Source: Thermodesulfobacteriota bacterium (GTDB lineage Bacteria > Desulfobacterota > BSN033 > UBA1163). From it: 5,757 nt of DNA. Location: assembly GCA_030024065.1 (NCBI GenBank), contig JASEIE010000254.1, forward strand, positions 1 through 5,757. Reading direction: 5' to 3'. The notes below the pieces were generated by a model. It ran no database searches, was not told the DNA's origin, and saw nothing but the letters and a program-made list of their open reading frames with translations. Position 1 is the stretch's first letter; each line of letters starts with the position of its first letter. Positions 1 to 5,757 of this stretch are shown here, one piece after another. The position numbers were made by a program, and so were the translations under genes.

Positions 1-1173
1 CTTGAGCCTGAGGGCCGAAATACAGCCCCTGCGATCGCCCTCGGGGTAAAATATTGTACGGAAAAACTGGGGTGTAAAGAAGAGGTCCTCTTTGTTTTTC
101 CCTCCGACCATGTGATCAAGCCCGTCGACCGTTTTATAGAATATGTGAGGCTGGCCGAAGAGGTTGCGAAAAAGGGTCGTCTCGTCACCTTCGGCATCAA
201 ACCGGATCGGCCCGAGACGGGATATGGATATATAAAGGCAAGTAGACAGCAGGTGGTAGCCGCAGGCTTTAGCCTGCGATCCGAGAAAGATTGTTTTCTG
301 GTGGAGAAATTCGTTGAAAAACCCGATGAGGTTACTGCGAGACAATACCTCAAAGAAGGCAACTACTACTGGAACTCGGGGATGTTCGCCTTCAGTATCT
401 CGACCATCGTGGAGGAATTCGCGAAATACACTCCCCTGATTCGTGAGATGTTCGAATTGAGTTTCGATGAGATGGCCCAACAATTTGCCCGGATGCCTGA
501 AACCTCCATCGATTATGCCCTCATGGAGAAATCGGACCGGGTGGCCATGCTTCCTCTGGACCTTTACTGGAACGATATCGGGTCCTGGGATTCCCTGCAC
601 GACCTTCTCTCCCATGATGAAGATGGAAATGCGGCGATCGGCGATGTAATGACCATCGATACGAAAAACTGTCTGATCTTTGGCAACAAGAGACTCATCT
701 CAACGATCGGCTTGAGAGATTGCCTCATAGTTGAAACGGATGATGCGGTCTTGATTGCGAAGAAAGGGGAGACCTGGAAAGTCAAAGAGATTGTGAATAG
801 GTTGAAGGATAGCCAACGAAAAGAGGCCACCGAGCACGTCACCACCTATCGCCCCTGGGGAAGTTACACCATCCTGGAACAGGGCCCGAGGTATAAAATC
901 AAGAGGGTCGTCGTGAACCCGGCTGAAAAGCTCAGCCTCCAGACCCACGCCCACCGGTCCGAGCACTGGGTCGTGGTCAAGGGAACGGCGAAGGTTTCGA
1001 TCGGAGATCAAGAGATCATCATCCACGAGAACGAATCCGCTTATGTGCCCAAATCGACCCTTCATCGGCTCGAAAATCCTGGAGAAACGCCGCTTCAAAT
1101 CATTGAAGTTCAAAACGGTGACTATGTAGAAGAAGACGACATCGAACGCTTCGAAGATGATTATGGCCGTTAA
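1..1173 (+). CDS. manC: Mannose-1-phosphate guanylyltransferase / mannose-6-phosphate isomerase (type II), 5' truncated by window edge
   Basis: The open frame runs from base 1, so the true start lies upstream; a GTG at 112 is internal. The first visible residues read LEPEGRNTAPA and FPSDH (residues 33-37), both typical of the nucleotidyltransferase domain. It continues with RPETGYGYIK (70-79), FVEKP (104-108), NYYWNSGMF (121-129) and WNDIGSWDSL (190-199). The C-terminal cupin (type II phosphomannose isomerase) begins at RPWGSY (284-289), has the metal-site motif LQTHAHRSEHW (313-323) and ends in FEDDYGR. The family is usually about 470-480 residues; 390 are visible, so roughly 85-90 are missing, including the GGxGTRLWP nucleotide loop. 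In this family the cytoplasmic enzyme makes GDP-mannose from mannose-1-P and GTP and also interconverts fructose-6-P and mannose-6-P. It supplies gmd downstream. Residues 86-93 (VAAGFSLR) are encoded over an inserted-looking palindrome. The manC identification is very secure. Confidence 0.96.
   Translation, partial: LEPEGRNTAPAIALGVKYCTEKLGCKEEVLFVFPSDHVIKPVDRFIEYVRLAEEVAKKGRLVTFGIKPDRPETGYGYIKASRQQVVAAGFSLRSEKDCFLVEKFVEKPDEVTARQYLKEGNYYWNSGMFAFSISTIVEEFAKYTPLIREMFELSFDEMAQQFARMPETSIDYALMEKSDRVAMLPLDLYWNDIGSWDSLHDLLSHDEDGNAAIGDVMTIDTKNCLIFGNKRLISTIGLRDCLIVETDDAVLIAKKGETWKVKEIVNRLKDSQRKEATEHVTTYRPWGSYTILEQGPRYKIKRVVVNPAEKLSLQTHAHRSEHWVVVKGTAKVSIGDQEIIIHENESAYVPKSTLHRLENPGETPLQIIEVQNGDYVEEDDIERFEDDYGR
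261..278. repeat. Perfect 18-base palindrome inside manC, likely dispersed palindromic repeat
   Basis: CGCAGGCT, TT, AGCCTGCG forms an 8-base stem with a 2-base loop. It lies in frame in manC, between the GYGYI motif and FVEKP, where the family has a variable loop. It encodes AAGFSLR as part of the longer residue run VVAAGFSLRS. The preceding GTAGC and this core resemble a palindrome I recall as scattered in many environmental bacterial genomes, but that is memory, not a search. An insertion here would lengthen a surface loop without breaking the enzyme. Confidence 0.65.
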
Positions 1174-1185
1174 CAAAATGGTTAA

Positions 1186-1200
1186 GCAAAAGGCGCAAAA
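1186..1200. repeat. Left inverted repeat of the GxxExxY unit
   Basis: GCAAAAGGCGCAAAA ends on the A of the ATG at 1200. Its reverse complement, TTTTGCGCCTTTTGC, matches 13 of 15 bases at 1590-1604, directly after the stop codon of the same gene, and 12 of 15 at 1673-1687. It also occupies the place where a ribosome binding site would be expected; only a weak AAGG is present. Confidence 0.6.
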
Positions 1201-1589
1201 TGTTTTCCGGAAAGCCCGCAGACGAATTAAATGATCTAAGCCACCGCATCATTGGAATTGCTATCGATATTCATAAGAAGCTGGGCCCGGGATTCCAAGA
1301 AAAGATATACGAAGAGGCTCTGTTAAGAGAATTTGAAAAATCCGGGATCGGATATGAGAAACAAAGAATTGTGCGTGTAGATTATAATGGACTTGGTCTT
1401 GGAAACCAGCGCATCGATTTACTCGTAAATGGCGAGGTCATCCTTGAAATCAAAGCCTGTACCAAAATTATCCCGATTCACAGAGATCAGGTCATCTCAT
1501 ATTTAAAAACTGCTGATAAGAAACTCGGTTTAATCTTAAACTTTGGTCGGAGTCGGCTGGAGATCAAGAGAGTTGTTCATGACTTCTAA
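1200..1589 (+). CDS. GxxExxY family protein (PD-(D/E)XK nuclease-like)
   Basis: The 129-residue protein matches the GxxExxY family (PDDEXK_3-like). The opening LSHRIIGIAIDIHKKLGPGF leads into the family motif GFQEKIY (31-37) and EEALL. The nuclease-like core follows: RIDLLVNGEV with D73, then E83-I-K85 as the (D/E)XK pair. Q97 and Y101 come next, then LGLILNFG (109-116) and the end IKRVVHDF. Length is normal for the family. The biochemical role is not established; the fold suggests nucleic-acid cleavage or repair, which is inference. It lies 26 bases after manC and before gmd and has no evident link to sugar metabolism. No good ribosome binding site precedes the ATG, because a GCAAAAGGCG repeat fills that position. 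The flanking inverted repeats and a duplicated gene tail at 1640-1701 suggest a mobile passenger. Confidence 0.88.
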   Translation: MFSGKPADELNDLSHRIIGIAIDIHKKLGPGFQEKIYEEALLREFEKSGIGYEKQRIVRVDYNGLGLGNQRIDLLVNGEVILEIKACTKIIPIHRDQVISYLKTADKKLGLILNFGRSRLEIKRVVHDF

Positions 1590-1604
1590 TTTAGCGGCTT
1601 TTGC
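1590..1604. repeat. Right inverted repeat of the GxxExxY unit
   Basis: TTTAGCGGCTTTTGC starts immediately after the TAA of the GxxExxY gene. It matches the reverse complement of the left repeat at 13 of 15 positions. Further TTTTGCG words follow at 1599-1606, 1615-1622, 1673-1680 and 1694-1700, so this side is a degenerate cluster rather than one clean end. Confidence 0.6.
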
Positions 1605-1639
1605 GGTTATTACCTTTTGCGTACTTGGCGTTTTGCAAA

Positions 1640-1701
1640 CTTGAGATCAAAAGAGTGGTTCATGATTTCTAATTTTGCGTTCTTTGCGGACCTTTTGCGT
1701 A
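1640..1701 (+). pseudogene. Orphan 3' end of a second GxxExxY gene plus its flanking repeat
   Basis: Bases 1640-1672 read LEIKRVVHDF and a TAA stop, identical in protein to the last ten residues of the intact gene at 1557-1589. The two DNA copies differ at four bases, all synonymous third positions (ctg/ctt, aag/aaa, gtt/gtg, gac/gat). The stretch after each stop is also related: both have TTTxGCG directly after TAA, then CTTT(T)GCGG, then an identical ACCTTTTGCGTA (1612-1623 and 1690-1701). No upstream coding sequence for this second copy is present. It is best read as the remnant of a diverged homologue at the same site, not a fresh tandem duplication. Confidence 0.65.
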
Positions 1702-1710
1702 GAATTCTTT

Positions 1711-1717
1711 AGCGAGG
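1711..1717 (+). promoter_or_regulatory. Ribosome binding site of gmd
   Basis: AGCGAGG lies six bases before the ATG at 1724. The following TTTTAG spacer and the M-K-K-A-L-I-T-G opening fit the usual N-terminus of the dehydratase, which fixes this start. Confidence 0.5.
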
Positions 1718-1723
1718 TTTTAG

Positions 1724-2779
1724 ATGAAAAAAGCATTAATCACCGGCATCACCGGCCAGGATGGCAGTTACCTTGCTGAGTTTCTGTTAGAGAAGGGCTA
1801 TGAAGTCCATGGATTGATTCGCCGGGCAAGCACCTTTAATACCGAGAGAATAGACCATATATATGCCGACCCCCATGACTCTAAAGCAAAGCTTTTTCTT
1901 CATTATGGCGATATTACCGATTCAGGACAATTGACCAATCTCATTTACAATATTCAACCGGATGAGATCTACCATTTAGCCGCACAGAGCCATGTTCGAG
2001 TCAGCTTCGACATGCCGGAATTTACCGGAGATGTTACGGGTATTGGTACCACTCGATTATTAGAAGCAATAAGAAGAAGTGGAATTAAGACCAAGTTTTA
2101 CCAGGCAAGCAGTAGCGAAATGTTTGGAGATACACCACCTCCTCAGAATGAAGAAACACCCTTCAGACCGCGAAGCCCGTATGGTGCTGCAAAAGTCTAT
2201 GCTTACTGGATGGTAAGGAATTATCGAGAAGCCTACAATATGTTTGCCTGCAATGGAATACTCTTCAATCATGAATCCCCAAGGCGTGGGGAGACATTCG
2301 TTACTAGAAAGATAACTAGAGGGATTGCCCATATTGTAGCTGGAAAACAGGAGAAGATATATCTAGGGAATCTGGAGGCAAAGAGAGACTGGGGTTTTGC
2401 CCCTGAATATGTAGAAACCATGTGGCTTATCTTACAGCAAGGCAAACCTGAAGACTACGTGATTGGAACCGGAGAAACGCACTCGGTAAAGGAGTTTTTA
2501 GAGGAGGCTTTTACATATGTTAAATTAGACTGGGCGAAATATGCGGAAATTGATCCACGATATTTTAGACCTACAGAGGTAGAATCTTTGCTCGCAGATC
2601 CCACAAAGGCCAGGAAGAGGTTAGGCTGGCAGCCAAAGGTTACTTTTAGTGAGTTGGTTAGGATTATGGTGGACTGTGACATGGAATTAATAGGTTTAGA
2701 TCCTATAGGGGAAGGCAAAAGGATTTTACAAGAAAAGGGGATCGAATGGACAAATAATCAATTGACGGCAAGGAAATAG
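1724..2779 (+). CDS. gmd: GDP-mannose 4,6-dehydratase
   Basis: The 351-residue protein is within the usual 345-375 range and is a full-length extended SDR enzyme. The NADP-binding glycine motif GITGQDG is at 8-14, directly at the N-terminus. [13 protein letters not shown] (33-45) and YGDITD (61-66) are family signatures. The active-site stretch ASSSEMFG (128-135) supplies S130 and E132, and Y153-G-A-A-K157 is the SDR YxxxK pair. [16 protein letters not shown] (181-196) and [10 protein letters not shown] confirm GDP-mannose dehydratase rather than another sugar epimerase. It converts GDP-mannose to GDP-4-keto-6-deoxy-D-mannose in the cytoplasm, taking ManC product and feeding Fcl. The C-terminal tail after about residue 325 ([16 protein letters not shown]) is normal for the family. 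It shows no truncation or missing catalytic residue. Base composition is visibly more A+T rich than manC. Confidence 0.97.
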   Translation: MKKALITGITGQDGSYLAEFLLEKGYEVHGLIRRASTFNTERIDHIYADPHDSKAKLFLHYGDITDSGQLTNLIYNIQPDEIYHLAAQSHVRVSFDMPEFTGDVTGIGTTRLLEAIRRSGIKTKFYQASSSEMFGDTPPPQNEETPFRPRSPYGAAKVYAYWMVRNYREAYNMFACNGILFNHESPRRGETFVTRKITRGIAHIVAGKQEKIYLGNLEAKRDWGFAPEYVETMWLILQQGKPEDYVIGTGETHSVKEFLEEAFTYVKLDWAKYAEIDPRYFRPTEVESLLADPTKARKRLGWQPKVTFSELVRIMVDCDMELIGLDPIGEGKRILQEKGIEWTNNQLTARK

Positions 2780-2797
2780 AGGTTGAAGGTTAGAAGA

Positions 2798-2806
2798 GGG
2801 AGGTGA
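2798..2806 (+). promoter_or_regulatory. Strong ribosome binding site of the antitoxin gene
   Basis: GGGAGGTGA is an almost ideal Shine-Dalgarno sequence, three bases before the ATG at 2810 (AGGTGA core). It is far stronger than the weak site before the overlapping toxin gene. This fits the common pattern of antitoxin made in excess over toxin. Confidence 0.6.
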
Positions 2807-2809
2807 ATT

Positions 2810-3067
2810 ATGAAGATAAAAGAAGGAACACTCGAATATCCTGAGGAAATCCTTATATCTTTAAAGGAGGATGAAAAACATTTCTTACAGGAGGTTAAGA
2901 TATTAGCTGCAGTGAAACTCTATGAACTCAATAGGCTTTCCCTAGGTAAGGCTGCTAAACTTGCTGGTGTGGATAAGGTAGATTTCATAAAGGTATTGGG
3001 TGAACATAAGGTTTCTATCTTCAAGCTTACCAAGGAAGAACTGGCGAAAGACATAGAAAATGCGTGA
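2810..3067 (+). CDS. UPF0175 family antitoxin-like protein
   Basis: The 85-residue protein has the UPF0175 layout. A short N-terminal strand (GTLEYPEEILISL) is followed by the helix DEKHFLQEVKILAAVKLYE. Then comes a helix-turn-helix-like segment, LSLGKAAKLAGVDKVDFIKVL (44-64), ending in the GEHKVSIF stretch typical of the family. UPF0175 proteins are regularly encoded directly before DUF3368 PIN-like proteins and are taken to be their antitoxins. Here the two overlap by eight bases, strong support for a coupled pair. The helix-turn-helix could bind the module's own promoter, but the module sits 30 bases after gmd with no obvious separate promoter, so it is probably cotranscribed with the sugar operon. 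Family assignment is good; antitoxin function is inferred from family and context. Confidence 0.85.
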   Translation: MKIKEGTLEYPEEILISLKEDEKHFLQEVKILAAVKLYELNRLSLGKAAKLAGVDKVDFIKVLGEHKVSIFKLTKEELAKDIENA

Positions 3068-3552
3068 AAAAGGATTGGTAGTATCTGATAGTACAGTACT
3101 AATTGCCCTTTCCTCGTTGGGCATTTTGGAAATCCTCAAGCATCTTTACGAAAGGATTATAATTTCAGAGGCAGTTTACAAAGAATTGGTTAGAGGAGAA
3201 GGAAAACCAGGGAGTGAAATTGGTTCAATTAACTGGATAGATGTGAGAACCCTCGCACCCCAATTCAAGAAATATCTTGAATTTGACCTTGACGAAGGTG
3301 AGGCAGAAACCATTGCCTTATCAGAAGAAATCGGGGCAGACTTAGTTTTGATAGATGAGTATTGGGCAAGAAAGATTGCAGAATACAAAGGTCTAAAATA
3401 TACCGGCACGCTTGGAGTGCTTCTTAAAGCAAAGAGAAAGGGATTGATAAAAGAACTAAAATCTCTCTTGAATGAGTTGGTTAATCGAGGCTTTTGGATT
3501 AGCACTGAATTATATCATGCTGTATTAAAGGGAGCTGAAGAGTTAGAAGTTT

Positions 3553-3554
<2 letters not shown>
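3060..3554 (+). CDS. DUF3368 PIN-like toxin
   Basis: The 164-residue protein matches DUF3368, a VapC-related PIN-like family. VVSDSTVLIALSSLG (7-21) places the first acidic residue at D10. ISEAVYKEL (35-43) carries a second conserved acid, E42. LDEGEAETIALS (77-88) and ADLVLIDEYWARK (93-105, with D99) complete the acidic site. TGTLGVLLKAKRKGLI (115-130) is the strongest family signature. PIN toxins cut RNA; the RNA target here is unknown. The gene starts inside the antitoxin gene (shared bases ATGCGTGA), so translation is likely coupled. Its stop codon overlaps the ribosome binding site of fcl, so the module fits without a gap between gmd and fcl. All acidic residues expected of an active enzyme appear present. 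Confidence 0.85.
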
Positions 3555-4529
<975 letters not shown>

Positions 4530-4600
4530 ACCCAAAATGAACCCAATAAACCTAATCATTCCAGGCGAAGCCTCATTTCCAGTCCGGAGCACTCAATTCC

Positions 4601-4616
4601 AGTTCCCCTGGGAACT
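4601..4616. repeat. Perfect 7-base inverted repeat downstream of fcl
   Basis: AGTTCCC, CT, GGGAACT forms a perfect 7-base stem with a two-base gap. It is flanked by related ATTCCAG/TTTCCAG words at 4559, 4576 and 4596. No T-run follows, so it is not a standard terminator. It may be a dispersed palindrome or a transcript-end stabilising hairpin. Confidence 0.45.
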
Positions 4617-4666
4617 AACTTCCATTCACGTAATGAATAATGTTTTCAAGACATACTAAAATGTAT

Positions 4667-4683
4667 AGTGTAGCTTTGACCCC
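4667..4683 (+). repeat. AGTGTAG...GACCCC motif, copy 1
   Basis: AGTGTAGCTTTGACCCC is the cleanest of three similarly oriented, degenerate copies in this intergenic region; the others are at 4848-4869 and 4921-4939. Shared parts are AGTGT(T)AG, a CTT core and a terminal ACCCC. Confidence 0.35.
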
Positions 4684-4847
4684 AAGGACTTGTCCAGACA
4701 GACCAGAAAAAGCAGACAGATGGCAAGTTGTTTTAGAACCTACCCCCAAAACTACATTGATGGCTTAAAGGGCGATTTTGAAGGCCAAAAATGCCGTTTT
4801 AAGGCGGAAAATGAGTCCGAATTTTGGTTAATGAATATAAATATCAG

Positions 4848-4869
4848 AGTGTTAGCTTGGTCCGACCCC
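4848..4869 (+). repeat. AGTGTAG...GACCCC motif, copy 2
   Basis: It begins AGTGTTAGCTT and ends GACCCC, with a five-base expansion compared with copy 1. It runs straight into the GACCCC tandem repeat, as if its last six bases had been amplified. Confidence 0.3.
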
Positions 4870-4880
4870 GACCCCGACCC
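4864..4880 (+). repeat. Short GACCCC tandem repeat
   Basis: GACCCCGACCCCGACCC is almost three exact copies of a six-base unit. It overlaps the end of AGTGTAG motif copy 2. Slippage is the simple explanation. Confidence 0.6.
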
Positions 4881-4920
4881 TAAACCTGTCAACTTTTCAA
4901 CTTTCGTTTGCACAGTCAAG

Positions 4921-4939
4921 AGTGTAGACCTTACACCCC
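4921..4939 (+). repeat. AGTGTAG...GACCCC motif, copy 3
   Basis: AGTGTAGACCTTACACCCC shares the ends of copies 1 and 2. It contains a small inverted repeat, GTGTA at 4922-4926 against TACAC at 4932-4936. Confidence 0.3.
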
Positions 4940-5135
4940 ATGACCCGGCATGGCTTTTCCAGGAAAAACACAAGATGTCCCGAAAAGGCTTCTTCAAAAT
5001 ACTTTATTACGATTGCCTGGCACCAGGGGCCTCCTTATTTCACGATTTTCATCAACGTCCCCTCCGGGCGAATACTCTACTCTACCCCTGCCCTTTCGTG
5101 GATCACCGAGAATTGTTGGTCCCCAAGGATAGAAT

Positions 5136-5164
5136 TTGACCGAGAGTTAATTTTGTTGTATACA
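5136..5164 (+). promoter_or_regulatory. Candidate sigma-70 promoter for the DUF5678/retropepsin pair
   Basis: TTGACC (5136-5141) and TATACA (5159-5164) are separated by exactly 17 bases. Each differs from the housekeeping consensus hexamers by one base. Transcription would begin near 5171, leaving a leader of about 20 bases before the ribosome binding site and ATG at 5191. This fits an independently transcribed two-gene unit. It is a pattern match only. Confidence 0.5.
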
Positions 5165-5174
5165 AGTTGTAGGC

Positions 5175-5181
5175 GAGGAGG
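5175..5181 (+). promoter_or_regulatory. Ribosome binding site of the DUF5678-like gene
   Basis: GAGGAGG lies nine bases before ATG 5191. It is strong and supports this start over later internal methionines. Confidence 0.6.
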
Positions 5182-5190
5182 CTAAGAAAG

Positions 5191-5421
5191 ATGGAATCTT
5201 TGGATGTTCTTTTAGAAAGATATAATGATTGGATGGTGACTCACTACGAGGAACTTGTGAAGGAGTACCCTCATAAGGCAATTGCCGTCGTCGAAGGCGC
5301 AATTGTGGCCGTTGGCCAGACAGAGAAGGAAGTGGATGAGGTGGCAAAGAGAAAATATCCTGATAAGATACCATTTGTTACAACGCTGCCCTCAGAAGAA
5401 GATTTCGTATGCCTGTTATAG
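5191..5421 (+). CDS. Small DUF5678-like protein
   Basis: The 76-residue acidic protein resembles DUF5678. An N-terminal helix with WMVTHYEELVKEYPHK (14-29) is followed by a strand pair AIAVVEGAIVAVG (30-42). A helix, TEKEVDEVAKRKYPDK (44-59), and a final strand, PFVTTLPSEEDF, complete it. The typical family core is 'W...hYeeLvekYpgkwVAV.dg.VvavG.s.eEv...a..kyP', which this follows well. Function is unknown for the family. It has no signal peptide, membrane segment or cysteine motif. It has a strong ribosome binding site and a good upstream promoter candidate, and its end overlaps the next gene by 13 bases, so the two are almost certainly expressed together. A role as small partner or regulator of the protease-like protein is inference. 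Confidence 0.75.
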   Translation: MESLDVLLERYNDWMVTHYEELVKEYPHKAIAVVEGAIVAVGQTEKEVDEVAKRKYPDKIPFVTTLPSEEDFVCLL

Positions 5422-5756
5422 TAAGAAATTATCGGAAATACAAAGAATGGCAGATGCCCATTATTACCGTAGGGCTGGAGTACAGGGGGACCTGGTTTCC
5501 CGTTGATGCTTATGTGGATTCCGGAGCCATCTATAGTATTTTTCGCCAATCTGTTGGTGAAAGAATGGGGATAGAGTTAGGAGAAGGGAGACTAATTTAT
5601 TTACAGGTGGGTGATGGAGGATTTATTCCTGTTCATTTGCATGAGCTTGATATCCAACTGGGACCGAAGATTCTCCGGGCCACCATTGGCTTTTCTGAGA
5701 AGCTAGTTCCGCGTCTTAAAAGTTTTGTCACTGATACTGGCAACATAAAATTGTGA
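5409..5756 (+). CDS. Retropepsin-like aspartic protease family protein, possibly shortened at its C-terminus
   Basis: The 115-residue protein carries the retropepsin hallmark VDSGA (36-40) in the context PVDAYVDSGAIYSIF, followed by a helix (SVGERMGIEL). A strand-rich segment (GRLIYLQVGDGGFIPVHLHELDIQLG) and IGFSEKL (93-99) come next. Such single-motif proteins work as homodimers, each chain giving one catalytic Asp (here D37). Relatives that I recall continue after IGFS with a hydrophobic, often LLGR-like segment; here the chain instead ends in an unrelated tail and TGA at 5754-5756, so truncation or rearrangement is possible. An internal ATG at 5454 (MPIITVGLEY) would give a 100-residue protein starting at the conserved domain and is a plausible true start; the overlapping ATG at 5409 has only a weak purine-rich AGAAGAAG before it. 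No secretion signal is visible. Confidence 0.72.
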   Translation: MPVIVRNYRKYKEWQMPIITVGLEYRGTWFPVDAYVDSGAIYSIFRQSVGERMGIELGEGRLIYLQVGDGGFIPVHLHELDIQLGPKILRATIGFSEKLVPRLKSFVTDTGNIKL

Positions 5757-5757
5757 T

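Larger units (their letters stand above)
4530..5190. other. Gene-poor intergenic region rich in short repeats
   Basis: No convincing gene lies in these 661 bases. A 149-codon + strand frame at 4690-5139 has a low-complexity DPDPDPKP stretch and no recognisable domain. The region holds a short direct repeat CAATAAACC (4524-4532 and 4544-4552), small hairpins at 4563-4573, 4601-4616 and 5016-5027, a GACCCC tandem repeat, three related AGTGTAG...ACCCC motifs, and a promoter-like sequence near its end. It reads as decayed or repeat-derived spacer separating the sugar operon from the next module. No clear Rho-independent terminator for fcl was seen. Confidence 0.6.

Noticed and set aside
112..1173. 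GTG at 112 as start of manC
   Set aside because: The frame stays open to base 1 and encodes the conserved EPEGRNTAPA and FPSDH motifs upstream of it, so the gene simply begins before the window.
700..1176. 158-residue - strand open frame
   Set aside because: Shadow of the strongly conserved manC cupin domain; no independent start signal.
3176..3505. 109-residue - strand open frame
   Set aside because: Lies wholly opposite the DUF3368 gene, which has clear family motifs; composition is that of a shadow.
4601..4616. Rho-independent terminator after fcl
   Set aside because: The stem is only 7 bases and is not followed by a T-run.
4644..4669. Promoter with TATAGT -10 box upstream of 4690
   Set aside because: No acceptable -35 hexamer at normal spacing and no real gene follows.
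4667..4939. CRISPR-like array
   Set aside because: Repeats are degenerate and unevenly spaced, and no cas-like gene is present.
4752..4997. 81-residue - strand open frame in the spacer
   Set aside because: Contains the same tandem repeat read as GSGSGS and no family resemblance; considered as a transposase remnant but no motif supports it.
5018..5034. Sigma-54 promoter beginning TGGCAC
   Set aside because: The -12 element should contain GC in a TTGC-like context at fixed spacing; the sequence there does not fit. The CCTGG-CA-CCAGG palindrome explains the resemblance.
4690..5139. 149-residue + strand open frame
   Set aside because: No recognisable domain, a low-complexity DPDPDP stretch over a tandem repeat, no clear ribosome binding site, and it spans several repeat motifs. 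Probably chance.
5271..5549. 92-residue - strand frame over the DUF5678/retropepsin overlap
   Set aside because: Opposite two better supported genes, with no family resemblance.

Overview
The window looks like bacterial chromosomal DNA of moderate G+C. It carries most of a GDP-L-fucose (or other GDP-6-deoxyhexose) nucleotide-sugar operon, broken up by small passenger modules. Every supported gene is on the + strand. The organism cannot be named from this sequence. A bifunctional type II ManC, a GxxExxY nuclease-like gene, a UPF0175/DUF3368 pair and a DUF5678/retropepsin pair together suggest an environmental anaerobe or candidate-phylum bacterium, Desulfobacterota-like for example, but this is only an impression.

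Layout. 1-1173 is the 3' part of manC, whose 5' end lies before the window. 1200-1589 is a GxxExxY-family protein with a PD-(D/E)XK-like core. It is tightly bounded by imperfect inverted GCAAAAGGCG repeats and followed by a second, orphaned copy of its own gene end. 1724-2779 is gmd. 2810-3067 and 3060-3554 are a UPF0175 antitoxin and a DUF3368 PIN-like toxin that overlap by 8 bases. 3567-4529 is fcl, starting at TTG. 4530-5190 is a gene-poor stretch with small hairpins, a GACCCC tandem repeat, three copies of a degenerate AGTGTAG...ACCCC motif, and a plausible promoter at its end. 5191-5421 and 5409-5756 are a DUF5678-like small protein and an overlapping retropepsin-like aspartic protease.

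How the genes work together. Type II ManC proteins isomerise fructose-6-P to mannose-6-P and also make GDP-mannose from mannose-1-P. Gmd dehydrates GDP-mannose to GDP-4-keto-6-deoxy-mannose, and Fcl epimerises and reduces that to GDP-L-fucose for surface polysaccharide. Both junctions of this pathway (manC/gmd and gmd/fcl) hold an unrelated passenger, and a third small module follows fcl. A further small element, a perfect 18-base palindrome, sits in frame inside manC.

The most unusual structure is the GxxExxY unit. Its 15-base inverted repeats touch the start and stop codons. The leftover gene tail downstream differs from the intact one only at synonymous positions. This suggests a small mobile or recombining cassette rather than an ordinary operon gene.
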